Source: Aspergillus flavus (lineage: Eukaryota > Ascomycota > Eurotiomycetes > Eurotiales > Aspergillaceae). Taken from it: a stretch of DNA of 64,000 nucleotides. The DNA lies in assembly GCF_009017415.1 (NCBI RefSeq), contig NC_092405.1:1550001-1614000 (forward strand), in the 5' to 3' direction. Below, piece after piece: positions 28,401 through 41,093 of the stretch. Below the pieces are notes generated by a model that saw nothing but the letters and a program-made list of their open reading frames with translations, had not been told where the DNA came from and did no database searches. Position 1 is the first letter of the stretch. Every line of letters starts with the position of its first letter. Both the position numbers and the translations under genes were made by a program.

Positions 28401-29476
28401 ACCGTCACAACCCTTCAGCTTAGTCTATCCCATGCCATCCCACCGCCTCCAATCTTTGTCGGTAAGCTTCGCCGGTCCACGTTTTACCACTTATCCACTT
28501 ATTCCCGTGGATAGGTACGATCTAATACTCTGTAAGGTAAAGTCGGTAATACTGGGACTCCTCTCTTTTCTGCCATCTCCACTCCCCATCTGTCTATTAT
28601 GACGATTAGGGAACATCCGCCCATTGAGAATTACCATCTGCCTCAACCATCCAATGATGAACCCAAGCAACTGTTCATCGTCATAAAAACAGCAGCAGTA
28701 TCTCATTCCTACGATCCTTCCTTTTTACCTTCCCTTCCTTCTACTCTCTTTTCATGACTGACTGACGATCTCCTATACATTCGCTTTTTTATTTTTATTT
28801 TTATTTTTATTTTTATTATTTCCTCGTTTCCCTCTACCCCGGTTCCCTTTATTCTATTTTTTTCTTGCCTCCCTGACCGACGGGGGTGACTACTTTAGTA
28901 TTGCTTACATTATCTCACTCGAGATCCGTCCACTTTTCCCACATCATCCCCCGATCGACCTTTGCTACCCTTTTTTAGCGTCGGCTCGTCAGTCTCACAC
29001 GTCTTCTTGCTCCGCAGTTAATCCAGTCGCCCCTCATCCTAACTCAACTTATTAACCCAGACATATCGAGTACGATAAAGGCGCTTGGACTTCTGCTTCC
29101 TTTCCACCGGTGCCCTCCAACGCCCTAGTTTCACCTCCTGCGTCACGAGCATCTGATCTCCGCCCCCGGGATCTCGCAGTCGCTCAGGCCTTCATCCGAG
29201 ACCAGTTGTACCGCTGCTACTGTGCGCCGCCCTCGATTCCTAGTCAAACTTCCTATCGTCGATTGCGAATATTATTATTATTATTTCCTCTCTCGTCTAT
29301 TGCCAAATCATTGATTGACTCTTAGTTCCTCCATTGCATCGGTATTCCTTCTAAGCTATAGGGAAGCCGATCGGTGACGCTTAACCCGAAGGTGTCGGGG
29401 CCGTGATAGGTTGATGCCGTTCACTTCCGCAGGCAGCTCATGGTTTAGTCGTTCGCTGTCTAGAATATAATCCGAG
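25457..29476. other. 4-kb gene-free divergent spacer between sakA and G-alpha gene
   Basis: No credible gene, tRNA or mobile element seen. It contains an A19 run at 25818-25836, a GAAAAA-type tract at about 26423-26449, ATATAT repeats at 26900-26912, a GTAA tetramer repeat at about 28086-28105, and ATTTTT repeats at 28786-28823. From about 28700 to the G-alpha ATG it is CT-rich with many TCTT/CCTT tracts, as expected of a long transcribed leader. Small upstream ORFs are present (for example around 29110-29325). Confidence 0.55.
28786..28823. repeat. ATTTTT-type microsatellite in G-alpha leader
   Basis: Tandem ATTTTT units run over about 38 nt inside the pyrimidine-rich region upstream of the G-alpha start codon. 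Confidence 0.75.
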
Positions 29477-30853
29477 ATGGGTTCGTGTGTAAGCACAGAG
29501 CCGGCTGATAATGAGCCAAAGAAGAGAAGCCAGGCGATCGATCGCAGACTGGAGGAGGATTCTAGGCGATTACGAAGAGAGTGCAAGATTCTACTGCTTG
29601 GTACGTTTGGGGAGTTCTTTTTAGCATGGCGTTTTTTCGTGTCTGACTGCGATATCTTTCCTGTATCAGGGTCCGGAGAAAGTGGGAAATCGACGATTGT
29701 CAAACAAATGAAGATCATACATCAAAACGGCTACACAGTGGAGGAGCTGGCATTGTATCGCCTGACGGTCTGCAAGAATCTCCTAGATTGCGCCAAGTCT
29801 CTTGTAGGAGCCTATCACCAGTTCTCCCTTGAGCCCTCGAGCCAAAAAGTCCGTGACTACGTACAATACATTTCCGACTACAATATCGACCCCGACCCGC
29901 ACACAACGTTGGATGCGAAGGTAGGAGAGGCGATAACGTATATCTGGAATGATCCATGCACATCCACAGTATTGGAACATCAGAACGAGTTCTACTTGAT
30001 GGATTCGGCCCCATAGTAAGCTCTATCGCTTCCTAGGTTGTACGGAAAGAAGATGCACTGACAGCATCTGGCTAGTTTTTTCGAGGAAGCAAAGCGCATT
30101 GCATCTCCAGATTTCATACCCAATGTAAACGATGTGCTTCGCGCCCGAACGAAGACCACCGGTATCTATGAAACTAGGTTTACAATGGGCCAGCTGAGCA
30201 TACAGTATGTGAACTCACACTGTCTATTCTTGGGACGTCGCTTACACGTTGTGCAGCATGTTTGATGTGGGTGGACAGCGCAGCGAGCGGAAGAAGTGGA
30301 TTCATTGTTTCGAGAATGTCACCTCCATCATATTCTGTGTGGCATTGAGCGAGTACGATCAAGTGCTTCTGGAAGAGAGTAATCAGGTAAGCGTTGTCGC
30401 ATACCAATGGCCAGCCTTGCTACTAACCTTGCTGCAAAGAATCGAATGATGGAGAGTCTGGTGTTGTTCGATTCTGTAGTCAACTCTCGATGGTTCATGC
30501 GAACGAGTATAATCCTGTTCCTAAATAAGGTCGATCTGTTCCGCCAAAAGCTCCCTCGGTCCCCCTTGAGCAATTACTTTCCTGATTACTCTGGCGGCAA
30601 TGATGTGAACCGCGCCGCCAAATATCTGCTGTGGAGGTTTAACCAAGTTAATCGAGCACATTTGAACCTCTATCCCCAGTAAGCGCCCCGCAAATTTCCA
30701 ATGAAATTGTCCTGTACTGTGTGACACGCAACTGACTTCACTTTTCACATCAGTTTGACACAAGCCACTGATACAACCAACATCCGCTTAGTATTTGCTG
30801 CGGTAAAGGAGACGATTCTACAAAATGCTTTGAAGGATTCAGGTATCTTGTAG
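29477..30853 (+). CDS. ganB: Heterotrimeric G-protein alpha subunit, group III (GanB/GpaB type)
   Basis: Six exons: 29477-29600, 29670-30015, 30076-30204, 30257-30386, 30440-30678, 30754-30853 (355 aa). The N-terminus MGSCVS gives Gly2 for myristoylation and Cys4 for palmitoylation. G motifs are all present: GSGESGKST (G1, residues 42-50), RTKTTGI (G2 with the switch arginine), DVGGQ (G3), FLNKVD (G4) and TQATDT (G5). The tail KDSGIL lacks the pertussis-toxin cysteine, which together with the overall sequence points to fungal group III (GanB/GpaB), not FadA-type group I. Group III subunits act in carbon sensing and conidial germination through cAMP/PKA. An unusually long leader precedes the gene. 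Confidence 0.95.
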
Positions 30854-32727
30854 ACTTGAATGCTCTGCGCGCAGACATCTCGAGTCGGACAGATCGCGAT
30901 CTCTGGGCCTGTTGAGTTTCCGAGTGACCGAGCTACGTTTGCTTCCGACAGCCATGACGCTCTTTCTATCCTATTTTCCTTTTTATGCATCCCCGATACT
31001 CCCTCGTGTTTTGTGGATAGGCATCGGCGTTAACGGTACTAGTCTTCGTTTCAGTTTAATATGCTAGGCGCTTGGTTGGATCATAGTCATTGAGACTTTG
31101 TGGCATGGAGTCATCTCTATCTTGGTTCTCGTTTTTATCCATCTATTTCATTTTTCCTTTTCATTTTTCTGAGAGGGGTATGCTTTTTTCCAGGGGGGTT
31201 ATTTATCTGCATCATTCAAGTATCGATCGGCTTGGCCCTTTTCTTTTGGCCTGGATTTCTATGAGCATCTTGTTTCAAAGTGAAAAGTTGTTGGTCTCAA
31301 CACTACTTGCATATAATTTGTGCCAGGGTTTTCGATATCCTCTCTCGTCTTGAGATTTTCCCTTCTTATTTTGTTTCCCCCCTTCCCTTGTTGATCCACC
31401 TCACCTTATGCATCTAATAGCGGTCCCTTGACCCCGGGGTGGCTGGCTTGCAGTCTTTTCGACTTATACCATTCAGTTTTCAGCGCTTTAATATGTTTTA
31501 GTACTTGGTTCTTTTACTGTGCCGCATCTCGTTTGTTGAGTAAGTTTTGGTGCTTGGATGTGTCCCCATGTTCCCAGACGTTTGCCTCTACGAAAGATCA
31601 TATGGCCGATGACTATACGGCATTGCGAATAATCTCAGCAAGAGCTAGGACGGACCCGACAGCGGATATGTGCGGAACATCCGACCCATGGTTCTTCTTT
31701 CGCCCTTCTTGGGCCGAATATGGTAGATTGCCCAGACACGATAGAATCACCGGCATCGAGCACCAGAGGAATGGGTGGGATTCTGTGAATAGTATCATGT
31801 TAAAGTCTATATAATAACAACCGTTTCTTATGGGGTAGTCTCTCAACAGTAGGTAAAAGTCACGACAATTAGGTAAAGAAAACAGTGTGGGTCCGCGAGA
31901 GAGTTGTAGGAAGGGTCTGGACCTCGTGCACCTAGATGCAGGAGGTCTGATGAGTACCGCACGGACTGTGATGATAGGAACTGTGAAGCTACTACCTAAG
32001 GTGGTTGGTTGGTTGATAGGCATAATTAGGGTTGCTTTTCCTTCCCCCGCAGTGTCAATCAGATGGTGCTTGCGTCATTACTTTTCCGAACCTCCATCAA
32101 TAAATCACTTTTACTTTGACGGAAATATCAACGAACCACGAAAAGTATATCTTACCCATCAACACACTTCCATTCTAGATATAGAGAGATTTTTATGTAT
32201 CTCTGCTTCTATTTTCGACCCGGTGACACGACAGAAAAATTGAAGGGCCATTCCGGATCATCCGTGGACATCAGAATGGCACGATTAACGGACTGGTCTA
32301 GACAACCTCCCAATAGGTGGCGTAGGTTACCATCTGGAAAGGATTGAAAACCGGTTCCTAGCTTTCAACAACTGGGATCCAATGCAATTACTATTCCTAA
32401 TCTCCGCTAAGATCGTCCATTGATAAGTTTCAACTTATTGATGGTGCCATTTCGAGGTCTTGTCACGGGGTGTGCTTGCAGTTCGAGAACAAACTGAAGC
32501 TCTGACCTCTCCTTCCCCTCTTCCCTTGTCTCATTGTCTGCTGCCACCCTCCCCTCCGTCCATCAGTTCTCCTCTTCTTCTTAAGTTGTCTGGCTAGCTC
32601 TTCATCCACCCCTCCTTAGCTTCCATCAATTGCCATTCCTCATATTGCCCGTTGCTCCATTCACCCTGACCCTGCCATACCTTCCAAGCCCCTCTCCTTC
32701 CTGTGTCACCTTGCTACTTGGGCAACC
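30854..32727. other. Intergenic region, G-alpha 3' and gphA promoter/leader
   Basis: 1.9 kb with no recognised gene. The last ~230 nt (32490-32727) are strongly pyrimidine-rich (CCTCTTCC-type), like a fungal leader upstream of the gphA ATG. The open frames at 31428-31814 and 31887-32243 show no family features. Confidence 0.55.
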
Positions 32728-35700
32728 ATGTCTGAAGCACGCCGGGAGAGGAAACCATCCGTCGGTGCTCCTGTGTCAGAGCTTCAAGGTCCCATTGGTC
32801 CTGGCTTTAGCCGTCCCAAGCACAAACGGACTTATACTGGTTTAGCGCCAGCAGAAGTCAAAAGTGTTGAAGCTAGCATCCCTGAGCCGCTGAGAGAAGC
32901 GTAAGTGGCCTGTGTACCACGGTTGACTGGTCTTGACTGATTAGACTTCATATTTAGCTGGAGAAAGCATGTAAGACGGACATACTGCCTGTCATCCGAG
33001 GTTGTGGCCCTCTTTCGTACTAAATCATGTTGGCTGTAGTCTGCCACTGGCTTTACGAACCAAGATGAGTTTGAAGTATGCGAGGATCTGATAGGGTACA
33101 TGAAACGATTCCTAACAGTGATATAGCAAGAGCTGGTCCGTCACGTCGAGACTACCTTGGCTCGTTCGCTCTACAATTGTGATGAGCTGTATGTTCATAT
33201 AGCCCCAGGCACATTTCCAGATACCCAAGTAACAAAAACAGCGCTGCGTACTCGGGCACTGCACTTGCGTTCCGTGACCGCCTGATCATCGATTGGAATA
33301 AGACCCAACAGCGGCAAAGTTCTACAGACCAGAAGAGGGTATACTGTAAGTGTGTCCTGGAAGGTCTCTAGGTCTGCTACATCCATCGATGCAATGCTAA
33401 TCTGCTTCTAGACCTCTCTCTTGAGTTCCTTATGGGCCGAGCGTTGGACAATGCTATGCTCAATGTCGGCATGAAGGACGCGGCTAGGGGTAGGCGATGG
33501 CCTGAGCATGCAAGCTTGATACGAGACAAATGCTAACTGCATAGTTAAGATGGCTTGAAGAATCTCGGTTTCCGGATCGAGGATGTCATTGACCAAGAAC
33601 ATGATGCCGCTCTCGGAAACGGAGGCTTAGGGCGCCTAGCAGCATGCCTGCTTGATAGTCTGGCGACACTGAACTACCCCGCCTGGGGATACGGGCTGCG
33701 GTACAGATACGGGATTTTCAAACAGGAGATCGTGGATGGATACCAAGTTGAGGTTCCTGATTATTGGCTCGATTTCAACCCCTGGGAATTTCCTCGGCAT
33801 GAGATTGCTGTCGATATTCAGTTTTATGGTTGGGTGAGAAAATATCAAGATGATAACGGTAAGACTGTTCATTCGTGGCAAGACGGTGAAACTGTCCAGG
33901 CAGTAGCGTACGACGTACCTATTCCTGGCTATGGAACTTCTACTACGAATAATCTTCGATTATGGTCAAGCAAAGCGAGTAGTGGGGAATTTGATTTCCA
34001 GAAGTTCAATGCTGGAGATTACGAGAATGCCGTGGCGGAACAGCAGCGCGCAGAAACGATCTCCGCGGTGCTCTATCCAAACGATAACCTTGAAAGGGGC
34101 AAAGAGCTCAGACTGAAGCAGCAGTACTTCTGGTGCGCTGCATCGCTGCATGATATCGTTCGAAGATTCAAGAAAACAAAGCGAGCTTGGGCAGAATTTC
34201 CGGATCAAATAGCGATCCAACTCAATGATACACATCCGACACTGGCTATAGTAGAGCTGCAACGCATCCTGGTTGACCTGGAAGGTCTCACATGGGACGA
34301 GGCCTGGAAAATAGTGACCAATACATTCGGGTATACCAACCATACAGTGTTGCCAGAAGCGCTGGAGAAATGGTCTGTCCCTCTTGTGCAGAAGCTACTC
34401 CCACGACACATGCAGATCATTTTTGATATCAACTTGTTTTTCCTACAGACGGTAGAGAAGAAATTTCCCAACGACAGAGACTTACTGTCGCGGGTGTCAA
34501 TCATTGAAGAATCACATCCCAAGATGGTCCGGATGGCTCATATTGCAATTGTCGGATCCCACAAAGTTAATGGTGTCGCCGAACTCCACTCCGACTTGTT
34601 ACAGACAACGCTCTTCAAAGACTTTGTCCAGGTTTATGGACCTGATAAGTTCACTAACGTCACTAACGGGATTACTCCGCGCCGCTGGCTGCACCAGGCC
34701 AACCCGCGGTTGTCGGACCTGATCGCCACTAAGCTTGGTGGATACCATTTTTTGACAGATCTAGCGCTTTTAGATAAGCTCGAAGCTTTCGTCGATGACG
34801 AAAGCTTCCGACAGGAGTGGGCAGAAATCAAGACCGCGAACAAAATCCGTCTTGCTAAGCATATCAAAGACACTACCGGATATAGTGTCAATCCAACCGC
34901 CTTGTTTGACATCCAGGTAAAGCGTATCCATGAGTATAAGCGCCAACAGCTCAATATCTTCGGGGTGATTCATCGCTATTTGACTATCAAGTCTATGTCT
35001 CCCGAGGAAAGGAAGAAAGTCTTGCCACGAGTATCCATTATTGGTGGCAAGGCAGCCCCAGGGTACTGGATGGCTAAAACAGTCATCCATCTTGTTAACA
35101 GTGTCGCATCAGTTGTAAACAATGATCCGGACATCGGCGATCTTTTGAAGGTAATATTTATTCAGGACTACAATGTCAGCAAGGCAGAGATAATTTGTCC
35201 CGCTTCGGATATTAGCGAGCATATCTCAACCGCTGGCACTGAAGGTAGTGGTACCAGTAACATGAAGTTTGTACTCAATGGTGGTCTTATCATTGGAACT
35301 TGTGATGGAGCCAACGTATGTTTGACCCCTGCGTCTATCAATCTATAACGGACCCTTATGATTGACTTATCGTGACTCTTGTTCAGATCGAAATCACTCG
35401 CGAGATTGGCGAACAGAACATTTTCCTTTTTGGAAATCTAGCTGAAGATGTCGAGGAACTACGTCACCGTCACTACTACGGTGACTTTCAACTCGACCCT
35501 CAGCTTGCCAAGGTGTTCGATGCCATCCGAAGTGGCACGTTCGGGAATCCTGGCGACTTCTCTGCGCTTATTGCATCCATTGCAGAGCATGGTGACTACT
35601 ATCTTGTATCCGACGATTTTAACTCGTATGTAACCACTCAAAATATGGTTGACGAGGCATTCCGGAACCAAGACGAGTGGATAGTCAAGTCCATTACTAG

Positions 35701-35794
35701 TGTTGCACGCATGGGCTTTTTCTCCACGGACCGTGTCATCAACGAATATGCGGATGGAATCTGGAATGTAGAGCCTCTCGCTGTGAAAGACTGA
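32728..35794 (+). CDS. Glycogen phosphorylase
   Basis: Eight exons: 32728-32900, 32958-32970 (13 nt), 33040-33075, 33127-33188, 33242-33345, 33412-33489, 33550-35315, 35387-35794 (879 aa). The 13-nt exon codes for the WRKH step of AWRKH and is fixed by both flanking phases. Family hallmarks are YYLSLEFLMGRALDNA, NGGLGRLAACLLDSLATL, QLNDTHPTLAI, RIHEYKRQQLN and the PLP site EGSGTSNMKFVLNG, whose lysine is about residue 728. The enzyme releases glucose-1-phosphate from storage glycogen in the cytosol. The N-terminus (MSEARRERKPSVGAP...) is basic and Ser/Thr-containing, as in yeast Gph1, which is regulated by phosphorylation there. Identity is certain. Confidence 0.97.
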
Positions 35795-36624
35795 TCGAGT
35801 GGTACGCTCAATCCAGACATAGCTACAGTTTTGTCTTTTGCTTCCCCCATGCTTACAGCATATTTCGGTTTTGAGATTCAAGTTTCTAATGCACCTAAAC
35901 CGCGAGCCGTGAATTGCATCAGTTCTAGTAATAATTATCGAACAACGTAAGTGTTCAGGATGAGAATGGCGACAACACAGTTTCTACATACAAATTGTTA
36001 CCATTATTCGACGGTTAGCTGCATACTTGCATCAGCACAGTATGATTTATATTCTTACTTTCTTTACTACTAAGGTATTCTTCCTCACTGGTGCCTATCG
36101 TTACTTTGTGATAGGAGCACACGCAAGTAGTGTAGAGACAGCAAGGCAAGAATTGACCTTATTAGAATAATCGGATGACTGCACCTATCGTTCTCTTCTA
36201 ATATCCTTATCTCATTTGGCCCACTAGATAGTGAACAAACTAGCGCGAACTGCAAGTATCTATGAAAGAAATCTCAGCATGGCCAACGATGCCAATTGTC
36301 ACTAAACGTACACTTGTACATTCGCTTAAATGCTCAACATAGAAAAAGCATGCTTCATATATCATGTCTCAAGGGGTAGAAGGGAAAAATGGGGAAGGGG
36401 AGGGTATGGACTGCGTGATTCGGAATGGTCCTGGAACAAGATGGAAAAGTATATGAAAGAGATGAAGGTTTGCTTAGGAAGCACTCAGTTCAGCCATGCG
36501 CCTTTGCAATTCTGGAACAGCCCGGAGGTGAAGATCAAGCTCTTCTTTCTCACTATAAGTATAGTGTTAGTCTCGGTGTTATACAACTGTTGTGGGAATG
36601 GGGGTAGTCAAGGATAGGCGCAGC
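35795..36624. other. Convergent 3' spacer
   Basis: 830 nt between the gphA and ABC-transporter stops. I see nothing beyond AT-rich 3' sequence. Confidence 0.55.
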
Positions 36625-38803
36625 TTACTCTTCTAGTTTCAGTCTCCGTTCCCAGTCTAGTCCTGTGAAGATGTAGCCTCCCTGGCCGTCGAACTGCAAA
36701 ATCTTCTTGTGATATTTCCAGAGGCTGCGGCGGTGGGATACGGTCATCAGGGTTGTGCCTAGCCTCTTGGCAGTCTCGTACATGACCCGTTCGATCTCCA
36801 TAGTAACCGATGAAGTGCATTCGTCGAGAATGGCAAACTTGGGTCGATGGTAGAAGAGCCTTGCCATGGCGATGCGCTGTTGGAGTCCACCGGAGAGTAC
36901 GTCACGCCATTCTTCCTCTGCGTCCCAACCATTGGGGCGGTCAACGACTGAAGCGATTTCGACGATGGAGAGGATATCATAAAGATCATCGTCGGTAACG
37001 CCCTTGGCACGCATTTCGCGAAGTCCGTCTGGGTAGATGACTTGCTGGCGAAGGGTTCCGCGAGACAAGTAAGGGCGTTGCGGAATATAAAATATCTCGT
37101 CAAATCGAGGTTTCTTTACTTTGCCTCCGTAGACAGGCCAGAGGCCGCCCAGGATCCGAAACAAAGATGACTTGCCACATCCGTTCGGGCCAACGATTAG
37201 TAGATGATCACCGGGGTGCACTGTGAATGACAGCTTCCGGACCAGAACATCCCCGTTGGGTGAGACAATCGGGACATCGGTGAATTCGATCGAGTCGCTT
37301 TCCTCGACCTCACCCCGACCGGACAAAACAGCTGCATTCTCCTCGGTCGACGCAGAAGACACCAGCTTCTTCTCGAAGCGTCCGGCTAATAAGTCGTCCA
37401 TGACCTCTAGCAATGATGAGACACGGGCAGTGTAGCCGGCTAGCTCAGAGATCTCCTTGTAAGAAAACATCAAGCGGCCAAAGGCATCAGAAGAGGAAAG
37501 CAACATCCTCCTATTCGTAACAAAACCTAGTCGAAGTGGTGTCAGCTGAGTATCATATGTCAGCCTTGATCCCTGCACTTACTCTCCGTACGGTCACCCA
37601 TAGTCTGGGTGATTTGACCGGGAATCTTGAAGAAGACTGGGATGCTGCACAGGATCAATCCCAGGGCTCCCCAGAAATACTTGATGACAAAGTCCTCCAT
37701 GAAGCCGTGGTATAACCGTCTCCGTAGAATGCGATTCACGTGCTTGATTAACGTGAAATAGCCTTTGTCTAGAGTATCCTTCTCCGCCTCGTGGCCGTGA
37801 TATAGGGCAATCTCTTCACTATAGTCGATCAACCTCGAGTGGAGGAACCGGAATTCTCCTTCCAAGCGGGCTTCATCGGCGACATATTTTCCAAATGGTG
37901 GTGTTAGCGCACGCATGACGTTAGCTGACAACTGAACCAACAGGCTCATAATAAAGAGGCCTTCGCCGCCCACACTCTTCGAAAGAGAATAATTATAGAT
38001 TGCCATATCCAAAACTGGTTTGGCTAGGTTAGAATATAGCTCTGCCAGACTGTCAGAAAACCGAGACACGTCTACCGTGATGAGTTGATCGGGATTTTTG
38101 ACTCGGTCATCCAGCGCAGAGATCGCGTAGAATGTCATGTTGCTCAGGTACTTGTCATGGATGTAATCTGTCAAGCGTTTCCTGTAACTGAGAGCAAGTT
38201 TACATTGGTGATAAGAAAGCTAGAAAGGTTAAATGATGTTAGCTGGTGTAGTTCACTTGCCTGGGAGTCGACCAGAACCGGCGCACGACATACCATGGAA
38301 TTCGTGAAAGTTGCTGGTACGGCAACAATCATCCACCACACAAGTCCCAGTAAGAAGTCCTTTCCCTTCCCTCTCACTAAGTTACTGACCAGTCTCCCAT
38401 CTAGTTCAGCGACATATAGACTGAGTAATGTTCGAAGCACCAGGAAGACACTGTGGCCGGCCAGTAACCGCAGCTCTTTGCTCCGCCAGCTGGGGATCAC
38501 AATTTTCAACAACCGAAGTAGATTTCGAAAGAATTCGCGGTTCACCCCGACTTTCTTTCGCGGCCGGTCGCCGCCATCCCCGATACTGCTGGTCCCTGGA
38601 CGCCGCCGCAGCTCGACTTGTTGCTGGGAAGCGGCTTTCTGTTCGGAGATGGCATTATGGATGCGCTTTGCTAAAGCCGCGAAGAGGGCCAAATAGACTG
38701 TGCGAGAAATTCCAGTGCGGTGGCGTAGATACAAGGTAGTTAGACTCGAGAAGATCTGCCGAACCGATCGTTCGGGAGGAAGCAGTTTGGACTGAGCGGC
38801 CAT
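36625..38803 (-). CDS. Peroxisomal long-chain fatty acyl ABC half-transporter (ABCD / Pxa type)
   Basis: Exons are 38803-38294, 38219-37583 and 37526-36625 (682 aa). It is a half-size transporter. The N-terminal membrane domain has several helices and the ABCD-family blocks [20 protein letters not shown] and [16 protein letters not shown]. One nucleotide-binding domain has Walker [11 protein letters not shown], signature [13 protein letters not shown], Walker [12 protein letters not shown] and the switch histidine VSHR. This matches human ALDP/PMP70 and yeast Pxa1/Pxa2, which import activated fatty acids into peroxisomes for beta-oxidation as heterodimers. I cannot tell Pxa1 from Pxa2 by eye. 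The start is the first ATG (38803); the frame upstream has no better ATG. Confidence 0.93.
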
Positions 38804-39415
38804 CGCGACGGGGAGGAAGAAGCCGCGCGCAAGATAGGCAGAATTAATTTCAGCCAGAGTCAACTTGGGATAACATGGCCATGAAGCGGATTAATTTAGT
38901 TGCCGGCGGAGGAAGTATAGTGCCACCTTGTTCTTTCGGGAGGGAAAAGAAGGTGGAGGAGGAGAGAGAATCAGAGGATGATGGATGACGGATGGTTGTT
39001 TAGTCGGAGAAGAACCCGGGGAATGACATGTGAACGGATCATCCCCCGACTTTCTGGGGAAGCCGAGGAATCTTGGGTTCCGTACGGTACGGTATTTAAT
39101 AAATGTATGTAGTATTTGATAAGTCTCAATAATTGGTCTAGATATATAGTCATGTGACTTCAAACTACTGAGCCAATTAGAGTTAGGCTTGGTACTAACT
39201 AATTAAAGGCGGCCAGCTGAGCGGCTGACCAAGATTATTGAAAGCAACACCTTCCCTAAAGAGACACCAATACAGAGCACAAAGTACAGTATGGAGAAGT
39301 TAGAAACTGAGACAGGCATTGCCGTTTTAGACTGTTTTCGCCGGGGGAGATATTTCCTCTCGATTCAAAGACAGCTTTCACGTTGAACAAGGGAAGCACC
39401 ACTCAATACTCAACA
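38804..39415. other. ABC-transporter promoter / FMO 3' region
   Basis: 612 nt between two minus-strand genes, with no gene seen. A TACGGTACGGTATTTAATA stretch near 39081 is AT-rich promoter-like sequence. Confidence 0.5.
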
Positions 39416-41093
39416 TTACAACAAAGTCCACTCTCCGTTTGTCTTCAGATCTTGTACAAAGATACCTGCTTTCTCCTTCTCTAACTCGCTTTCCATAGTC
39501 CAGTCTTCAAACACATGACCCCGGGGTAAGTTCGTATTCTTGAAGACACTTCCAAGCTCAATGCTCTGTCGCGCTGCTTCAAAATTGGCAGCAGCATAAT
39601 TTTCAGCATTGTGTTGCCAAAGCCACTTTCCATAGAACAGGAACGCATGGCCGCCATCAGTCACCTCTTTCATCGAGGTATTGTGAAGTTCACGGCGGTT
39701 GACAAATCCACAATGTTGAATGAGGGCGGTTCGTTGATATCTAGAGAAACGTCAGCACAAGACCATGGAAAACGGCCAAGAAATAACGCACCTAAGGATC
39801 TGGTGCACCCTGGTTGCTACAGCGGCCCCCTCCTTTCCGCCAAGTCGTAGACATTCTGCGAGTGATATGGAGTCTTCCAGGGCCATGGCAGCCCCGTTAG
39901 CTGATGTCGGGAGTAGACTATGTGCGGCGTCACCGACTTGTACGACGCGCCCAGTTGCAGAAGTCCACTTAGGCTGGGGGTTACGCAAGCATAATTTCCA
40001 TCGGACGATATTGTCCGGCGGAGTGTTCTTTATTGCTTCGACAAGGAGAGGATCCCAACGTTCCAAGTTTGGCAAAGCTGCCGCCATTTGCTCCGGCGTA
40101 ACCCCGGTCGACCACGATTCTGTGGCTGTACCATCATCCTAGAGAGAAGTTTCATGTTAGCCTCAAGTGGTAGGCTTCAACACTGCGCTCTAACCTCATG
40201 CGTCGAGTTTATGGCAACTCTGTCCTTGGTAATGCACACGACGATATGGCATCGGTCTCTTTATAACGAAGTTAGTTATGCTCATAATATATCCGGGTAT
40301 ATATAAGAAGCACCTACCCGTTATACATACGCCATTGGGGCCGTCCCAGCTCAGATATGGCCTTCAAAAGGACCGGTGAATCTTTCAAGACACTCACAGG
40401 ATAAGCCGCACGATCAACACAATAACCTGTACTAACAGCCCGGGTAGGGTAGCCGAGTACCACAGAATGGGATTTAGTGCCGAGTCCATCTGCCGCCACA
40501 ACAATATCGGCACTCATCTCTTGTCCAACGTCGGTATGTATAATTGCTAAGCCTCTAGCGGGATCTTCCAAGTATTTAGTGACGCCAACACCAAAAGTGA
40601 TGGGGATACCCAGCCTCTGGGCCTGAGCAAAAAACATAAGTGCCACATCCCTGCGGAAAAAGCATCCCGAAACCTTGAGAGGCCACGCCGCATGTTGGGC
40701 AGTTCCTTCCAGGTTCCATTCAAATTCACGCTTGGGGATAGCTAGGCTGCCATCTTGCTGGCAGACGTGGACTTCTGTGTCATTATCGATTCGAGTCCAC
40801 TCCTCGAACATTTTGGGATATTCCCTGAGAGTACACCAAGCGTGAGGACCGAGTCCGATGATATCTCCTGCCCTTGATGTCAGTCACCAATGTCAAACTT
40901 TTGGTGGTGATGCTGCCGAACCAGTTTGGGCGATGGAGGTACTCCTCTCAATTATCTCGACATCGTGGCCCTTTCTCCAGGACTCGATGCCCATACATAA
41001 ACCGGCCAAGCCAGCTCCCACGATGATAACTTTCAAGCCAGTAAGGGGGTGACGAACAACGCCGTCGACAACATTGGAGGTTGTAGATGTCAT
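39416..41093 (-). CDS. FAD-dependent aromatic-type monooxygenase
   Basis: Exons are 41093-40922, 40867-40318, 40258-40195, 40138-39792 and 39740-39416 (485 aa). The Rossmann motif GAGLAG (residues 26-31) lies in KVIIVGAGLAGLCMG. The mid-protein DG motif is VVAADGLGTKSH. The second FAD motif is VGDAAHSLLPTSANGAAMALED. This is the p-hydroxybenzoate/salicylate hydroxylase class of NAD(P)H-FAD monooxygenases, common in catabolic and secondary-metabolite clusters. The frame is open to an earlier ATG at 41222. A TATAAAAG box on the minus strand at 41185-41192 lies between the two and favours 41093. The first donor (GTTCGG) is weak. It is divergent from the MFS exporter across 740 nt. The substrate cannot be read from sequence. 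Confidence 0.88.

Noticed and set aside
25457..29476. Several 60-76 codon frames in the sakA/G-alpha spacer
   Set aside because: None has a family motif, splice continuity or coding-like composition.
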